A stretch of DNA of 64,000 nt from a bacterium. Lineage in GTDB: Bacteria > UBP4 > UBA4092 > JAOAEQ01. Under the pieces are notes generated by a model that was given only the letters and a program-made list of their open reading frames with translations, did not search any database and was not told the DNA's origin. The stretch's first letter is position 1. Each line of letters starts with the position of its first letter. A program made the position numbers and the translations under genes. Location of the stretch: NCBI GenBank assembly GCA_026416715.1, contig JAOAEQ010000019.1:11163-75162 (forward strand). Direction: 5' to 3'. Below, one piece after another: positions 28,701 through 37,621 of this stretch.

Positions 28701-29083
28701 GCTGGTATGGTCGTTCTGGGCTGATGAAAGGAACTCAATCCAGCGGACAGAAAGCTAAAGTTAGCCAGCTGTTCGCTTTACCAAACGGTAGTAATAAGAA
28801 TGCATTTGTATCAATTTGGGTGTTTAGCGGTGCAACTGCTAAAAGTAATACACAAAAAGTTTACCTTTACCTTTATTCTTGGGATTCTGGATATACCAAA
28901 ATTATTGAAAGCGGAAACGCGATACTCTATCCCGGTCAATGGAATCAGAACCAGTGGAGAGAATTGAAATTTGGATATACTCCATATAGCGGAACAAATG
29001 CACTCCAGTTTGTCGCTATCAATCCCAGCGGGAAACCAGTTCAAACGATCTATTTCGATGCCGTAACCGTAAAACAAGAATAA
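25724..29083 (+). CDS. Secreted papain-family (C1A) peptidase with beta-sandwich modules
   Basis: This 1119-residue exported protein has a signal peptide (KTWSIAGVGVVLLCLVISVY, cleavage near ATE). A CARDB-like beta domain lies at about 70-190. A C1A peptidase domain at about 295-515 has catalytic Cys320 in GSCWAH, His462 in ENHDITIVGWDDNY and Asn492 in IKNSWGTDWGQNGYFY. A lectin-like domain typical of bacterial C1A proteins lies at about 530-690, then an ASH/choice-of-anchor D-like domain at about 695-780. Two related carbohydrate-binding-like modules start near 793 and 960 (WYFEVYGDG and WSVQVYGDA share the motif). GGAGG precedes the ATG. No anchor or sorting signal is seen at the C-terminus. 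Confidence 0.9.
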   Translation: MVWLKTWSIAGVGVVLLCLVISVYATELVITTEPIPGVPLFPAEVAPAENLAVTNSGPAILAAPNLTPYKPSGWSDKVVVNSVFPSTMSTVTEGAVYAGQPSYISWAVINNGTANIPPFIRFYCYLYINSNFTTGWYTDGLLQNYYVYATGYQYIFTNSGTNAIQITADVTGAVTESDESDNNYSRNVNVNPGIPAEPDIRINPTKLDFNLTSLMESFIPSSELTDNPDPNVVDTSSPKGQLAPLNPAFIRYRENLASGKLQRLTKSGFPLGHIPAPRDLSYLKDIPASSEAAFALPVAYDCRTANKVTAVRDQGNAGSCWAHATYGSLESCLLPGELWDFSENNMKNMLSSAYPEGFDRAHDEGGNCFMATAYLSRWSGPISESDDPYNPYSGTSPVGLTVRKHIQNVIYPTSRTSATDNTTLKQAILNYGGVDSGIYYDDAYYNSTTYSYYYNGSENENHDITIVGWDDNYPASNFNPAAPGNGAFLIKNSWGTDWGQNGYFYMSYYDSKIGKTNAQFRYAESTTNYNKVYSYDPLGWINSYGFGTTVGWFANVFTAGGSEELTAVSWYTPVPSTPYELRIYQNPNSGPINSSGAVFTKTGTIAEPGYVTIALGTTISLTAGQKFSAVVKLTTPGYNYPIPIEYPEPGYSTKAKGGPGESYISSNGSSWSDISSAFMPKSNVCLKAFTKTTSLSGTTQSFTVYNDGFSILTVTNITKTNNKSWITSISPTAFTVPPSGTQTVNVTVSASGLTVAKDTEVLKIWSNDPDENPYSGPTVTITGRPQAPVNSYGYFSTASDTSRWYFEVYGDGTGPGTLSWLPGFSGQTGVVRIIQTPGQKGKLTMLFSVSSAGWYTARAKVATDITNSAKQPKIYLYLQELTGSSTIIGCANEVIAAGAGGFSAASSWKNLEISYYASGTSLAVQVVSINSGNSGVIGGIYFDDILVYASAPKGYNGTTASLTNASFTSNTSGWSVQVYGDATAMGTWSWATGWYGRSGLMKGTQSSGQKAKVSQLFALPNGSNKNAFVSIWVFSGATAKSNTQKVYLYLYSWDSGYTKIIESGNAILYPGQWNQNQWRELKFGYTPYSGTNALQFVAINPSGKPVQTIYFDAVTVKQE

Positions 29084-29408
29084 CTTCCGGAGAAACGTCA
29101 TTTTTACGAGAAAGAAGGTAGGCGCGCGGATTCTTTTTCGTCTTTACGGCTTGTAGTAGGAGCAGGATACTTCTGCCTGAGGTTGTTTTTCCAAAAGCTG
29201 GATTCTTCCTCACGCAGCCAATATACTCTGATATTTCTTTTAGCGATACCAATAATTTGACTAAATTAAGAATTTTAGGATAGGATATTTTTCGCGTGTA
29301 GATTTTTTTATTTTTTTTCAGGTTTTTGTTTGATTATTATCACCCTTGTAACTTGAAATCTAGCGAATTGTCGTTCGGGGAAAAACAGGTTTCAGAAAAT
29401 AATTAGAC
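29084..29408. other. 325-bp intergenic region with no recognised feature
   Basis: This gap lies between the peptidase and hydrogenase genes. I see no terminator stem with a T-run, no riboswitch core and no clear -35/-10 pair. It becomes A+T-rich from 29290 on, where the hydB promoter would be expected. Confidence 0.4.
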
Positions 29409-30554
29409 ATGGTTAATCAAAAAGAACTATATCTCGTATCGCGTAAGAATTTTGCTGCTCTATTCGATTCGCTTTGTTTCTATGGATATACGGTAATAGG
29501 TCCCACGCATACACCATCTGGTATCGCTTATGAACCAATCGAATCAGTAGAAGATTTACCTATTGGTTGGTCAGATGAACAATTCGCTGGGTCATATCGT
29601 CTCATTAAGCTTGATACACCGCAGGTATTCCATTATGTTGTCAGTCAGCATTCTTGGAAAACCTTCTTAAACCCAGCGGTTCGCCAGCTCTGGAAAGCAG
29701 AGAAAAAAGGAAAATCATTTGAAACTCGAAATCGGGTCTCAGAAGAAGCAAGACATCAGAAATATGCTTTTCTTGGCGTTCGGACTTGCGAACTCCATGC
29801 GATTCTCATTCAGGATAAAGTGTATACCACCGCACCATTTATTGACCCATACTATGCGGAGTTGCGGAAAACTACGTTTATCGTTGCGGTTAACTGTTCG
29901 GTTGCACGAAATACCTGTTTTTGTAGTTCTATGCACACTGGACCAAAAGTTTCGGCAGAGTTACCATTCGACTTAGCGATAACGGAACTATTTGACACAA
30001 CTCGGCATGATTTTCTTATCGAAATCGGCTCTGACCGTGGTAGGGATATAATGGGTCGGGTTCCGAAGCAACCTGCTACTACCGCTGATATACAATCTGC
30101 AGAATCGGTGGTCGCGACAACCATATCGCAAATATCTAAAACGATGAATATAACCAATGTTAAACAACTCCTAGAACAAAATCTTGACCATCCACATTGG
30201 CAGGATATCGCGCGTCGTTGTTTAACCTGCGGGAATTGTACTATGGTGTGTCCGACCTGTTTCTGTTCAACGGTAGAAGATTATACTGATTTACTCGGCA
30301 CAACCGCAGAACGAATCCGAAAACAAGATGTATGTTTCAATCTTGATTTTTCTTATATTCATGGAGGAAGCATTCGTACCAGTCCGGCATCTCGTTATCG
30401 GCAATGGTTAACGCATAAACTTGCGCGGTGGTTCGACCAATTCGGCTGTTCTGGTTGTGTTGGCTGTGGTAGATGTATCACTTGGTGTCCGGTCGGAATA
30501 GACATAACCGAAGAAGTTCGTTTTTTTCAGGATGCGGGAAAAAATAACCCCTAA
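29409..30554 (+). CDS. hydB: [NiFe] hydrogenase group 3b, beta subunit (4Fe-4S)
   Basis: This 381-residue iron-sulfur protein is like the beta subunit of sulfhydrogenase / group 3b hydrogenases. The N-terminal half has the family marks [20 protein letters not shown] and [20 protein letters not shown]. Two ferredoxin-type clusters follow: [16 protein letters not shown] at about 270-285 and [17 protein letters not shown] near 346-362. It passes electrons between the hydrogenase dimer and the flavin subunit (HydG), so the enzyme couples H2 to NAD(P)H. It is the first gene of the order hydB-CNB-hydG-hydD-hydA. Cytoplasmic; no signal peptide. Confidence 0.92.
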   Translation: MVNQKELYLVSRKNFAALFDSLCFYGYTVIGPTHTPSGIAYEPIESVEDLPIGWSDEQFAGSYRLIKLDTPQVFHYVVSQHSWKTFLNPAVRQLWKAEKKGKSFETRNRVSEEARHQKYAFLGVRTCELHAILIQDKVYTTAPFIDPYYAELRKTTFIVAVNCSVARNTCFCSSMHTGPKVSAELPFDLAITELFDTTRHDFLIEIGSDRGRDIMGRVPKQPATTADIQSAESVVATTISQISKTMNITNVKQLLEQNLDHPHWQDIARRCLTCGNCTMVCPTCFCSTVEDYTDLLGTTAERIRKQDVCFNLDFSYIHGGSIRTSPASRYRQWLTHKLARWFDQFGCSGCVGCGRCITWCPVGIDITEEVRFFQDAGKNNP

Positions 30555-30558
30555 TAAA

Positions 30559-30624
30559 ACAAAAGAACGAAGAACCGGTGGAACCATACCGTTTTTTGCT
30601 CTTTAATTTTTTCGTTCTTTTGTT
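30559..30624. repeat. Inverted repeat between hydB and the CNB gene
   Basis: AACAAAAGAACGAA (30559-30572) and TTCGTTCTTTTGTT (30611-30624) are perfect 14-bp arms around 38 nt, which contain a smaller CGG/CCG stem. It begins just after the hydB stop and ends 11 nt before the next start. The right arm resembles the element at 12423-12513. A role in mRNA processing or partial termination is possible. Confidence 0.7.
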
Positions 30625-30635
30625 AAGAATCAGTT

Positions 30636-31097
30636 ATGTTCGAAACGTTAGTGCCGTTGTTAAAGAAACATCCGTTTCTAAAAGATTTAAGCGAAGAGTA
30701 TATTGAACGGTTGGTTTCCTGTGCAAAGAATGTGCGGTTTAACCAAGATGAATATATTTGCCGGGAAGGACAAGAAGCCGAATCGTTTTATCTGATTCGA
30801 GAAGGACGCGCCGCTATTGAAATCTATTCCCCAGTAAAAGGTTCGATTCGAATTCAAACGATAGAAGCGGGTGACGTTCTCGGTTGGTCATGGTTATTTG
30901 CGCCGTATCGCTGGCATTTTGATATTCGAGCGATTGAACCGATTCGCGCCTTCGAATTCGACGGGAAATGTCTGCGGAGTAAATGCGAAGAAGACCATGA
31001 TTTGGGATATGAACTGATGAAACGATTTGCCCGGCTTATGGAAGAGCGGTTACAGGCAACCCGATTACAACTCCTAGATATGTACGGTGAGAAGTAA
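30636..31097 (+). CDS. Cyclic-nucleotide-binding (CNB) domain protein
   Basis: This 153-residue protein consists almost only of a Crp-like CNB domain: EYICREGQEAESFYLIREGR is the beta-roll start, then IQTIEAGDVLGWSWLF and YRWHFDIRAIEPIRAFEFDG. The C-terminus ends in the long helix with no DNA-binding helix-turn-helix, so it is not a transcription factor of the usual kind. The phosphate-binding cassette is divergent (WSWLFAPYRW, without the canonical GE..L..RA), so nucleotide binding is uncertain. It sits inside the hydrogenase operon between hydB and hydG; a structural or regulatory role for the enzyme is inferred. Confidence 0.85.
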   Translation: MFETLVPLLKKHPFLKDLSEEYIERLVSCAKNVRFNQDEYICREGQEAESFYLIREGRAAIEIYSPVKGSIRIQTIEAGDVLGWSWLFAPYRWHFDIRAIEPIRAFEFDGKCLRSKCEEDHDLGYELMKRFARLMEERLQATRLQLLDMYGEK

Positions 31098-31167
31098 CGT
31101 AAAAATCAGACTTAATCGCTTCCATTCGCGCGATTCGATTTACTATAATAATAAAATAAAAAAATAT

Positions 31168-31995
31168 ATGAACGACCTGTTCTCTCCGCAATTAGCGAAA
31201 GTAACTAGAGTTTATCAGGATACTTACGATACGGTAACACTGGAATTATCGCTGCAAAATTCACAAAAAACCTTCACCTTTTTTCCAGGTCAGTTCAACA
31301 TGCTCTATGTTTTCGGTGTCGGTGAAGTGCCTATCTCCATTAGCGGCGACCCGAACAAACCGAAAAGGTTAGTGCATACTATTCGAAAAGTCGGTCCGGT
31401 TACGAACGCGCTCGGTGTATTAAAACCGGGGGATTATCTCGGAGTACGCGGTCCGTTTGGAAGCAAATGGCCGGTTGAATTAGCATACGGTAAAGATGTA
31501 GTTATTGTTACCGGCGGAATCGGATTAGCGCCGTTACGACCGGCAATATATCAGATATTAAAACAGCGGAAGTTATATCATAGATTTATCCTACTCTATG
31601 GCGCGCGTACACCGAACGATTTGTTATATCTTGAAGAATTGCAACAATGGCGGGGAAGATTCGATTTCGAAGTCTTGGTGACTGTTGACCGCGGCAATGA
31701 ACAGTGGCATGGTTCCGTCGGTGTAGTGACCACCTTATTTCCCAAAATTTCGTTTGAACCTGAAAATACGATAGCAATGATTTGTGGACCGGAAATTATG
31801 ATGCGGTTTACTATCGTTGAACTGCAAAAACGTGAGGTTCCGGATTCTAACATTTATATTTCTATGGAACGGAACATGAAATGTGGTATCGGATTTTGCG
31901 GCCATTGTCAATGCGGTCCGTTATTTATATGTAAAGATGGACCGGTATTCAATTATGCACAAATTAAACCGCATTTTGGAAAACGAGAATTATAA
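31168..31995 (+). CDS. hydG: [NiFe] hydrogenase group 3b, gamma subunit (FAD/NAD(P)-binding)
   Basis: This protein of about 275 residues belongs to the ferredoxin-NADP reductase-like family. The flavin domain has FFPGQFNMLYVFGVGEVPIS, the NAD(P) domain has VIVTGGIGLAPLRPAIYQIL, and a C-terminal CGIGFCGHCQCGPLFICKDG motif binds a [2Fe-2S] cluster. It is the site where NAD(P) is reduced or oxidised in group 3b hydrogenases. I start at the ATG at 31168 because the family begins close to there. A GTG at 31087 would overlap the CNB gene and add 27 mostly basic residues; neither start has a good ribosome site. Confidence 0.9.
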   Translation: MNDLFSPQLAKVTRVYQDTYDTVTLELSLQNSQKTFTFFPGQFNMLYVFGVGEVPISISGDPNKPKRLVHTIRKVGPVTNALGVLKPGDYLGVRGPFGSKWPVELAYGKDVVIVTGGIGLAPLRPAIYQILKQRKLYHRFILLYGARTPNDLLYLEELQQWRGRFDFEVLVTVDRGNEQWHGSVGVVTTLFPKISFEPENTIAMICGPEIMMRFTIVELQKREVPDSNIYISMERNMKCGIGFCGHCQCGPLFICKDGPVFNYAQIKPHFGKREL

Positions 31996-32082
31996 TAACC
32001 TGATTCCTATTTCAACGAGGGTATTAGTTCTAAATAGAGAATAACTGTGAACGGTTGATTCACCTCGATAGAATCTAACGTT

Positions 32083-32859
32083 ATGAAAAAGAAACCAACT
32101 TTAGCGGTATGGAAATTTGCTTCTTGTGACGGATGCCAATTAAATCTGCTCAATTGCGAAGACGAACTATTAGCGGTCGCAGCGGTGATTGATATTGCCA
32201 ATTTTCTCGAAGCGTCACGCGCGGTTAAATCCGGTCCGTATGATATTTCTTTAGTTGAAGGCAGTATTACCAACGCGCATGATGCAGAACGAATCCAGCA
32301 TATTCGTCGTATATCGAAACTGCTCATTACCATTGGTGCATGTGCTACAGCTGGTGGAATACAAGCGTTACGGAATTTTAAAGATGTACATAAATTTATC
32401 AACCTGGTTTATCCGACTCCGGAATATATCCAAGTCCTCGACCACTCAACCCCGATATCGGCGCATGTGAAGGTAGATTTTGAACTGCGTGGATGCCCGA
32501 TTAACCAGCAGCAACTGGTAGAAGTCATCAGTGCACTATTGAATCATCGCAAGGCAAATATCCCGCAATATAGCGTATGTATGGAATGTAAACGGCGGGG
32601 AACAATTTGTGTGATGGTTGCAACCGGTGTTCCATGTCTTGGTCCGGTAACCCAAGCGGGCTGCGGCGCAATATGTCCTGCGTATAGTCGAGGATGTTAT
32701 GGTTGTTTCGGTCCGATGGAGTCACCGAATCCGAGTTCGTTAAGTCAATGGTTCAAACAGAATTTACAGATTGCTACTCCGGACATTATTCGTTTATATC
32801 GTGGGTTTAATGCGTATGCAGAAGCGTTTCGAAAAGAAAGCGAAGCGCACGAAAAGTAA
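32083..32859 (+). CDS. hydD: [NiFe] hydrogenase group 3b, small (delta) subunit
   Basis: This 258-residue protein is the small hydrogenase subunit. The proximal cluster ligands are [13 protein letters not shown] near residue 15, GACATAGG near residue 90 and [13 protein letters not shown]. The C-terminal part has [20 protein letters not shown] and [20 protein letters not shown] for further 4Fe-4S clusters. It has no Tat signal, in line with a cytoplasmic enzyme. It pairs with the large subunit encoded 101 nt downstream. Confidence 0.92.
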   Translation: MKKKPTLAVWKFASCDGCQLNLLNCEDELLAVAAVIDIANFLEASRAVKSGPYDISLVEGSITNAHDAERIQHIRRISKLLITIGACATAGGIQALRNFKDVHKFINLVYPTPEYIQVLDHSTPISAHVKVDFELRGCPINQQQLVEVISALLNHRKANIPQYSVCMECKRRGTICVMVATGVPCLGPVTQAGCGAICPAYSRGCYGCFGPMESPNPSSLSQWFKQNLQIATPDIIRLYRGFNAYAEAFRKESEAHEK

Positions 32860-32960
32860 ACACTGAGATTACTCCAATTGTTTAAAAAACGATTTCATAG
32901 AGTATCGCTGGTTCAAATCTGTTTGATCTAAGCTTTGTTAATCTAGGATAATTATGTAAT

Positions 32961-34253
32961 ATGAAAAAGAGTAAAACAATTAAAGTTGAAGCGCTAGCCC
33001 GAGTTGAAGGTGAAGGCGGTATATATATCAAAGTGAAAGATAATCGGGTAGTTGATGTTAAACTCCACATTTTTGAGCCGCCACGGTTTTTTGAAGCGTT
33101 TCTTATCGGGCGAAGTTATAAAGAAGTACCGGATATCGTTGCGAGAATTTGTGGGATTTGTCCGATAGCATATCAGATGAGTTCCGTGCATGCGCTTGAG
33201 AACGCTTTTGGTGTCAAGGTTGATGGCCAGCTGCGCGAACTCCGTCGGCTATTCTACTGCGGAGAATGGATTGAAAGTCATGTGCTTCACATCTATATGT
33301 TGCACGCACCGGATTTTCTCGGGTATCAAGATGCATTTCAGCTCGCAAAAGACGCTCCGGATGTGGTTGAACGCGCACTACGGTTGAAAAAAATCGGGAA
33401 TGAAATTGTTGCGTTACTCGGTGGGCGGTCGGTACATCCGGTATCCGCTTGTGTTGGTGGATTTTATAAAGTCCCGTCGAAAAAAGAATTACTGGCGTTG
33501 GTTCCGGATTTAGAATGGGCGAAAGAAGCTGCTCTGGAAACGATTCGGTTTACCGCAACATTACCGTTTCCGGCGTTTGAGTCGAATTATGAATATGTCG
33601 CGTTACGTCATCCGGATGAATACCCTTTCAATGAAGGGCGAATCGTTTCTAATCAGGGATTGGATATTGCTATTGAACAATTTTTCGAATATTTTATGGA
33701 ATTCCAGGTTCCGCATTCAACCTCGCTACATGCTAAACTGAAACCGCGCGATGCTTATTTTGTTGGCCCGTTAGCGCGAGTCAATTTAAATTTCGATAAG
33801 TTAACCCCGTTATCTCAACAAGCAGCGAGAGATGCAGGATTAACGATACCGTGTTACAATCCGTTTAAAAGCATCATCGCTCGGAGTGTTGAAACGTTGT
33901 ATGCTATCGAAGAAGCGCTCCGAATCATCAATCAATACCAGATGCCTGAACAAGCGTCGGTTACGATTAAGCCGCGTGCTGGTGTAGGTCATGGATGCAC
34001 GGAAGCACCTCGGGGGATTCTCTACCATCGCTATCGCGTCGATGACCACGGTCTCGTTGTAGAATCGAAAATCGTTCCGCCTACTTCACAGAACCAGCGG
34101 AGTATCGAACAAGATTTATGGAAAATCGTCCCGCATATGATAGATGCACCTACGGAAGAACTCACGTGGCGATGCGAACAAGCGGTCCGGAATTATGACC
34201 CTTGCATTTCTTGCTCTTGCCATTTCTTGAAATTATCTATTGAAAAAGAATAG
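32961..34253 (+). CDS. hydA: [NiFe] hydrogenase group 3b, large (alpha) subunit
   Basis: This 430-residue catalytic subunit has an L1 motif [14 protein letters not shown] with Cys64 and Cys67, and an L2 motif [10 protein letters not shown] with Cys415 and Cys418, together giving the four nickel ligands. Group 3b enzymes most often have Ala-Thr/Ser or Ser-Val after the last cysteine; here it is Ser-Cys, adding an extra Cys420. The chain ends only ten residues after His421. The enzyme oxidises H2 or reduces protons with NAD(P)(H), and some family members also reduce sulfur. No maturation protease or hyp genes are present in the window. Confidence 0.93.
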   Translation: MKKSKTIKVEALARVEGEGGIYIKVKDNRVVDVKLHIFEPPRFFEAFLIGRSYKEVPDIVARICGICPIAYQMSSVHALENAFGVKVDGQLRELRRLFYCGEWIESHVLHIYMLHAPDFLGYQDAFQLAKDAPDVVERALRLKKIGNEIVALLGGRSVHPVSACVGGFYKVPSKKELLALVPDLEWAKEAALETIRFTATLPFPAFESNYEYVALRHPDEYPFNEGRIVSNQGLDIAIEQFFEYFMEFQVPHSTSLHAKLKPRDAYFVGPLARVNLNFDKLTPLSQQAARDAGLTIPCYNPFKSIIARSVETLYAIEEALRIINQYQMPEQASVTIKPRAGVGHGCTEAPRGILYHRYRVDDHGLVVESKIVPPTSQNQRSIEQDLWKIVPHMIDAPTEELTWRCEQAVRNYDPCISCSCHFLKLSIEKE

Positions 34254-34294
34254 AGTAATATACTCATCTTGGTTGTTCGCTCGGTACATTCGAT

Positions 34295-34323
34295 TTGTTT
34301 TAATAAAAATCGTATGATATAAT
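34295..34323 (+). promoter_or_regulatory. Promoter of the tRNA-Gly gene
   Basis: TTGTTT, a 17-nt spacer and TATAAT (34318-34323) with an extended -10 (TGATATAAT). It lies 84 nt before the tRNA. Confidence 0.6.
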
Positions 34324-34406
34324 AATTGTATTGAGAAATTCAGTGATTTAGGTTTACCTCAGAGGAATTAACGCCTGCTAATCTTTTTCCCAAACGATGT
34401 TTGGTT

Positions 34407-34482
34407 GCGGGAGTAGTTCAGTTGGTAGAATACTACCTTGCCAAGGTAGGTGTCGCGGGTTCGAATCCCGTCTCCCGCTCCA
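34407..34482 (+). tRNA. tRNA-Gly (anticodon GCC)
   Basis: The acceptor arms GCGGGAG (34407-34413) and CTCCCGC (34472-34478) pair perfectly. The D arm holds AGTTCAGTTGGTAGA, the anticodon loop TTGCCAA lies between CTACC and GGTAG, and the T arm is GCGGGTTCGAATCCCGT. The discriminator is T and CCA is encoded (34480-34482). Confidence 0.97.
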
Positions 34483-34548
34483 TCCTTATCAACCAATTCA
34501 CTTCGAAATGAGCTAATGAGCATTGCGTAATATGGCTAAGCTGCATTG

Positions 34549-35568
34549 CTAATAGTTCATTTGCCCTTGTTTCGTTTTCAGCCATGCTAGCGTTTTAACT
34601 AATCCTTCTTTCAACGGGATATGGGTATATCCGAGTTCTTGTTCTGCTTTTGCAGAAGTATAGGTCCAATCGTGCTTATAGATTTCGATAGTTCCGCGGG
34701 TATTCTGCGGAATGCGATTGCTGAACCTAGCGTACACTTCTTCGCAGCCGGCAACGAATTTTGCTAGCCAATATGGGATATGCCGTTTCGGTGCAGGAAT
34801 GTTCGAGAGCGATTCAAGTAAACTGATAAACGTTTGGATGCTCGCATTTTCGCCACCAAGGATATATCTTGCTCCAAGCGGCGCTTTTTCAAGCGCTAGA
34901 ATATGCCCGGTTACCACATCATCAACATAAACATAATTCCATTGCTTCGAGCCGTCACCGAGCAATCCGGGCAGCTTCCGGTTAAGATATTGCTGAATTA
35001 GGTTGACAACGATATTCCCTTGCGTCATTTCGCCTGGTCCGTAAATTACCCCAGGATACAGGATAACGACCGGATATCCTTCATTCGCATATTTCCGCGC
35101 TAGTTGGTCCGCAAGATATTTCGTTCGTTCATAATCGTTATGAAAGGCGGTGCTGATGGTCAAACGGTGTGGTGAGATATAATTCTCGTCGGCTACTACT
35201 CCATCCGTTGGACCAAGCGCAATAAATGACGAGGTATAAATAATTTTCTGTACTCCGGCTCGGGTAGCGCAAGTTAGAACATTTCCGAGCCCTTCAACAT
35301 TAACCCGGTCAAACTGAACTCGATCGCGTACCCAAGTTTTAACCAACGCCGCAGTATGCAAAACGTATTGACAACCCGCTACCGCTTTGGTGAGTGAAAT
35401 TTCATCGGTTATATCGCCTTCCGCCAATTCTATCCCCAATTCTTTAAGGGCACAGCTAGCTTCGCTTTTCCTTGAGCGAACAAACGCACGCACCGGTTCA
35501 TTTCTTCTCCGGAGTTCCGTAGCTAAATTTTTACCGAGAAATCCTGTTGCACCAGTAACTAATATCAT
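34549..35568 (-). CDS. NAD-dependent epimerase/dehydratase (extended SDR, HpnA/dihydroflavonol-reductase-like)
   Basis: This 339-residue extended short-chain dehydrogenase begins MILVTGATGFLGKNLATELR, with the TGxxGxxG nucleotide motif. Further marks are AEGDITDEISLTKAVAGCQY, KIIYTSSFIALGPTDG, the catalytic pair in YERTKYLADQ and PVVILYPGVIYGPGEMTQGN. The sequence resembles hopanoid-associated sugar epimerases and dihydroflavonol reductases; the substrate is unknown. The start is the first ATG, with no clear ribosome site. It lies downstream of the MFS gene on the same strand (90 nt), so the two may be co-transcribed. Confidence 0.85.
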   Translation of the reverse strand: MILVTGATGFLGKNLATELRRRNEPVRAFVRSRKSEASCALKELGIELAEGDITDEISLTKAVAGCQYVLHTAALVKTWVRDRVQFDRVNVEGLGNVLTCATRAGVQKIIYTSSFIALGPTDGVVADENYISPHRLTISTAFHNDYERTKYLADQLARKYANEGYPVVILYPGVIYGPGEMTQGNIVVNLIQQYLNRKLPGLLGDGSKQWNYVYVDDVVTGHILALEKAPLGARYILGGENASIQTFISLLESLSNIPAPKRHIPYWLAKFVAGCEEVYARFSNRIPQNTRGTIEIYKHDWTYTSAKAEQELGYTHIPLKEGLVKTLAWLKTKQGQMNY

Positions 35569-35658
35569 AAGTTACAAAATAACGAATGCGTGAACCAGTA
35601 AATCGGTGAAGGATGAGAAAATTATTTATCCCGTTCTCCGAGTTTCCGGCTTCCCGAT

Positions 35659-36903
35659 TCAGTGTTTGGATTTACCGCCCGGACCGGAAAAAGCATACAC
35701 CGTAACACCAAGCGTTCCGATAATGAACGCGAGATAAAATGGATATTCCGGTTTAATCGTCCAGAGCCAACCGCCAACCAGCGACGCTGGGAAAACAATA
35801 ATCCCGCGCAGTAAATAGTATACTCCAACCGCACGAGCGCGTGCATCCGGTTGCGCTAAATCAACAATCAGTGCTTTTCGCGCAGGTTCACCAATTTCGC
35901 GAAAACCAGCGATGATAAACGCTACTGTCAACCCAATCGTTAATGGGGCGAATTCATCTGCAGTAACCACCATTAGCGGAAACAGGGAAAAAAAGATAAA
36001 GGTTAAAAGCACAAACGGTTTCCGTTCAGTAACATCCGCAAGTTTAGCGATAGGAATATAGATTAAAATTGCGGTTAGCATCTGGATGCTGGTTAACCAG
36101 CCGAAGGTGAACGTGTCCACATTAAGAATATTCATGAGATAGAGAACAATGAAAACCTTTGGGATACCTTCCGCCCAACGCGCAAGGATATCGGAAACTA
36201 ACAATCGTTTCAATTGCGTATCCATTTTCCGCCAGATATCGGAGAATCGAAACGAATCGGTTACCGATACTGGTTTTTCAATATAATACCTGCGAACGAT
36301 AATCATTGATATGAGAGAGAGAATAATGGTGATAACGAGACAGAGCCGAATACCGGTTACGAAACCTTTTTGCTCGCCTAACTGCGAACATGCGACCGCA
36401 ATAATTGCTCCGCCGAGCGGTGGCGCGAGAACAATCGGAATCCGTTTAAGAATTGATTGCATACTGAATCCGATAACCCGTCGAGATTTCGGCAGGTTAT
36501 CCCCGATAATTGCAAATATCGCAGGTAGCGTTAAACTACTCCACGACATAACGAAGAGCGTCCCAATAATAACGAACAGCCAATTCTGACTTATTAGGTA
36601 AAGGATATAACCGAATATAGCTAGCCAAATGAAAATAAGTAACGCAATTCGGCGACCTAGTTTGTCTGTTAACCATCCGCCAGGGTACTGATACAACGCA
36701 TCTAGGATATCTTTTAACGTACCGTAGAACGCAATGATCCACGCCGATGCACCGAGAAGTTCCAAATATTTCGGGATAAATCGGCTCCAAAGTTCTTCAC
36801 CCATCCCGATAATCAGAACCGTAACTAACATGACCAGAATGTTCCTTTTCAAACCCAACCAATCAAGGATACGAGATGCTATAAGGAGGTTTTCCTGTTT
36901 CAT
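35659..36903 (-). CDS. Major facilitator superfamily (MFS) transporter
   Basis: This 414-residue protein has 12 predicted membrane helices. The loop between helices 2 and 3 has the MFS motif GGWLTDKLGRR, and related PARKALIVDLAQPDARARAV appears in the second half. It is a single-polypeptide secondary carrier of the inner membrane, and its substrate cannot be predicted. The large cytoplasmic centre (about 200-225) is normal. No ribosome site is obvious before the ATG at 36903. It is followed by the SDR gene. Confidence 0.88.
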   Translation of the reverse strand: MKQENLLIASRILDWLGLKRNILVMLVTVLIIGMGEELWSRFIPKYLELLGASAWIIAFYGTLKDILDALYQYPGGWLTDKLGRRIALLIFIWLAIFGYILYLISQNWLFVIIGTLFVMSWSSLTLPAIFAIIGDNLPKSRRVIGFSMQSILKRIPIVLAPPLGGAIIAVACSQLGEQKGFVTGIRLCLVITIILSLISMIIVRRYYIEKPVSVTDSFRFSDIWRKMDTQLKRLLVSDILARWAEGIPKVFIVLYLMNILNVDTFTFGWLTSIQMLTAILIYIPIAKLADVTERKPFVLLTFIFFSLFPLMVVTADEFAPLTIGLTVAFIIAGFREIGEPARKALIVDLAQPDARARAVGVYYLLRGIIVFPASLVGGWLWTIKPEYPFYLAFIIGTLGVTVYAFSGPGGKSKH

Positions 36904-37021
36904 GTAACATTTTGATAGTTCGATAGAGATTAGGAATGCAACTTTGCGCTAAATCGGAAAAGAAAATTGAACGATACGTTGCTAACTTCGCCTATTGACC
37001 GATTCAGCTATTTATAGCAAA

Positions 37022-37450
37022 TCAGCTTTTTTCTTCTTTAATTTTGTTCTGGCAATAGGCATAAAGCGCATCATAAACGATAAACTCTTTCTCCAGAATT
37101 TCATGGTCATCATTACAGATTAAAGCAAATCCTTGAGCGATAGCCTTTAATCCCGGTCCTTCCGGTGCGCTATCTCGGTCGGTGGAAACATCTGCAGCAT
37201 GAACAATTTTCGCTAGCGCTACTAGAGCTGGATCTGAGAGGTTGTATTTTTCGATAATCACTTCAAAACTGCATTTGCCACTATGATGCCCTAGTTCGAC
37301 TCCCGCTGCATCGAACGGTATTCCTTCTGTTACAGCAATTTTATCCGCTGGAACGAATATGAATTCTGCTTGCGGATCAATAAACTTTTTAATCAACCAA
37401 GGGCAAGCAACTCGGTCAACCTTAATATGTTCTCTCGTCACCCATTTCAT
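37022..37450 (-). CDS. ChrB-like chromate-resistance domain protein
   Basis: This 142-residue protein corresponds to the C-terminal domain of ChrB: KWVTREHIKVDRVACPWLIK, FIDPQAEFIFVPADKI, GVELGHHSGKCSFEVIIEKY and IVHAADVSTDRDSAPEGPGL are the family marks. ChrB regulates or supports chromate efflux in some bacteria, but the isolated domain is widespread without chrA and its role is then unclear. No chrA is in the window. GAGGG lies 6 nt before the ATG. It stands as a probable single gene. Confidence 0.85.
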   Translation of the reverse strand: MKWVTREHIKVDRVACPWLIKKFIDPQAEFIFVPADKIAVTEGIPFDAAGVELGHHSGKCSFEVIIEKYNLSDPALVALAKIVHAADVSTDRDSAPEGPGLKAIAQGFALICNDDHEILEKEFIVYDALYAYCQNKIKEEKS

Positions 37451-37621
37451 ATATCCCTCACGATGTATTGTGTAAAGTATTTATATTTGACAAATAAATT
37501 GGTTTAAGTCTCTTGGCACGTTAAATGTAAAATATGACAAGCAAATATACTTTACTAGTTTTGTTTTTATCTTTTCGATTGACTTTTGTTGTCGCGTAAA
37601 ACAATTTAATATTCCTATAAT

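Noticed and set aside
32900-32940. GGTTCAAATC resembling a tRNA T arm
   Set aside because: No acceptor, D or anticodon stems can be formed around it.
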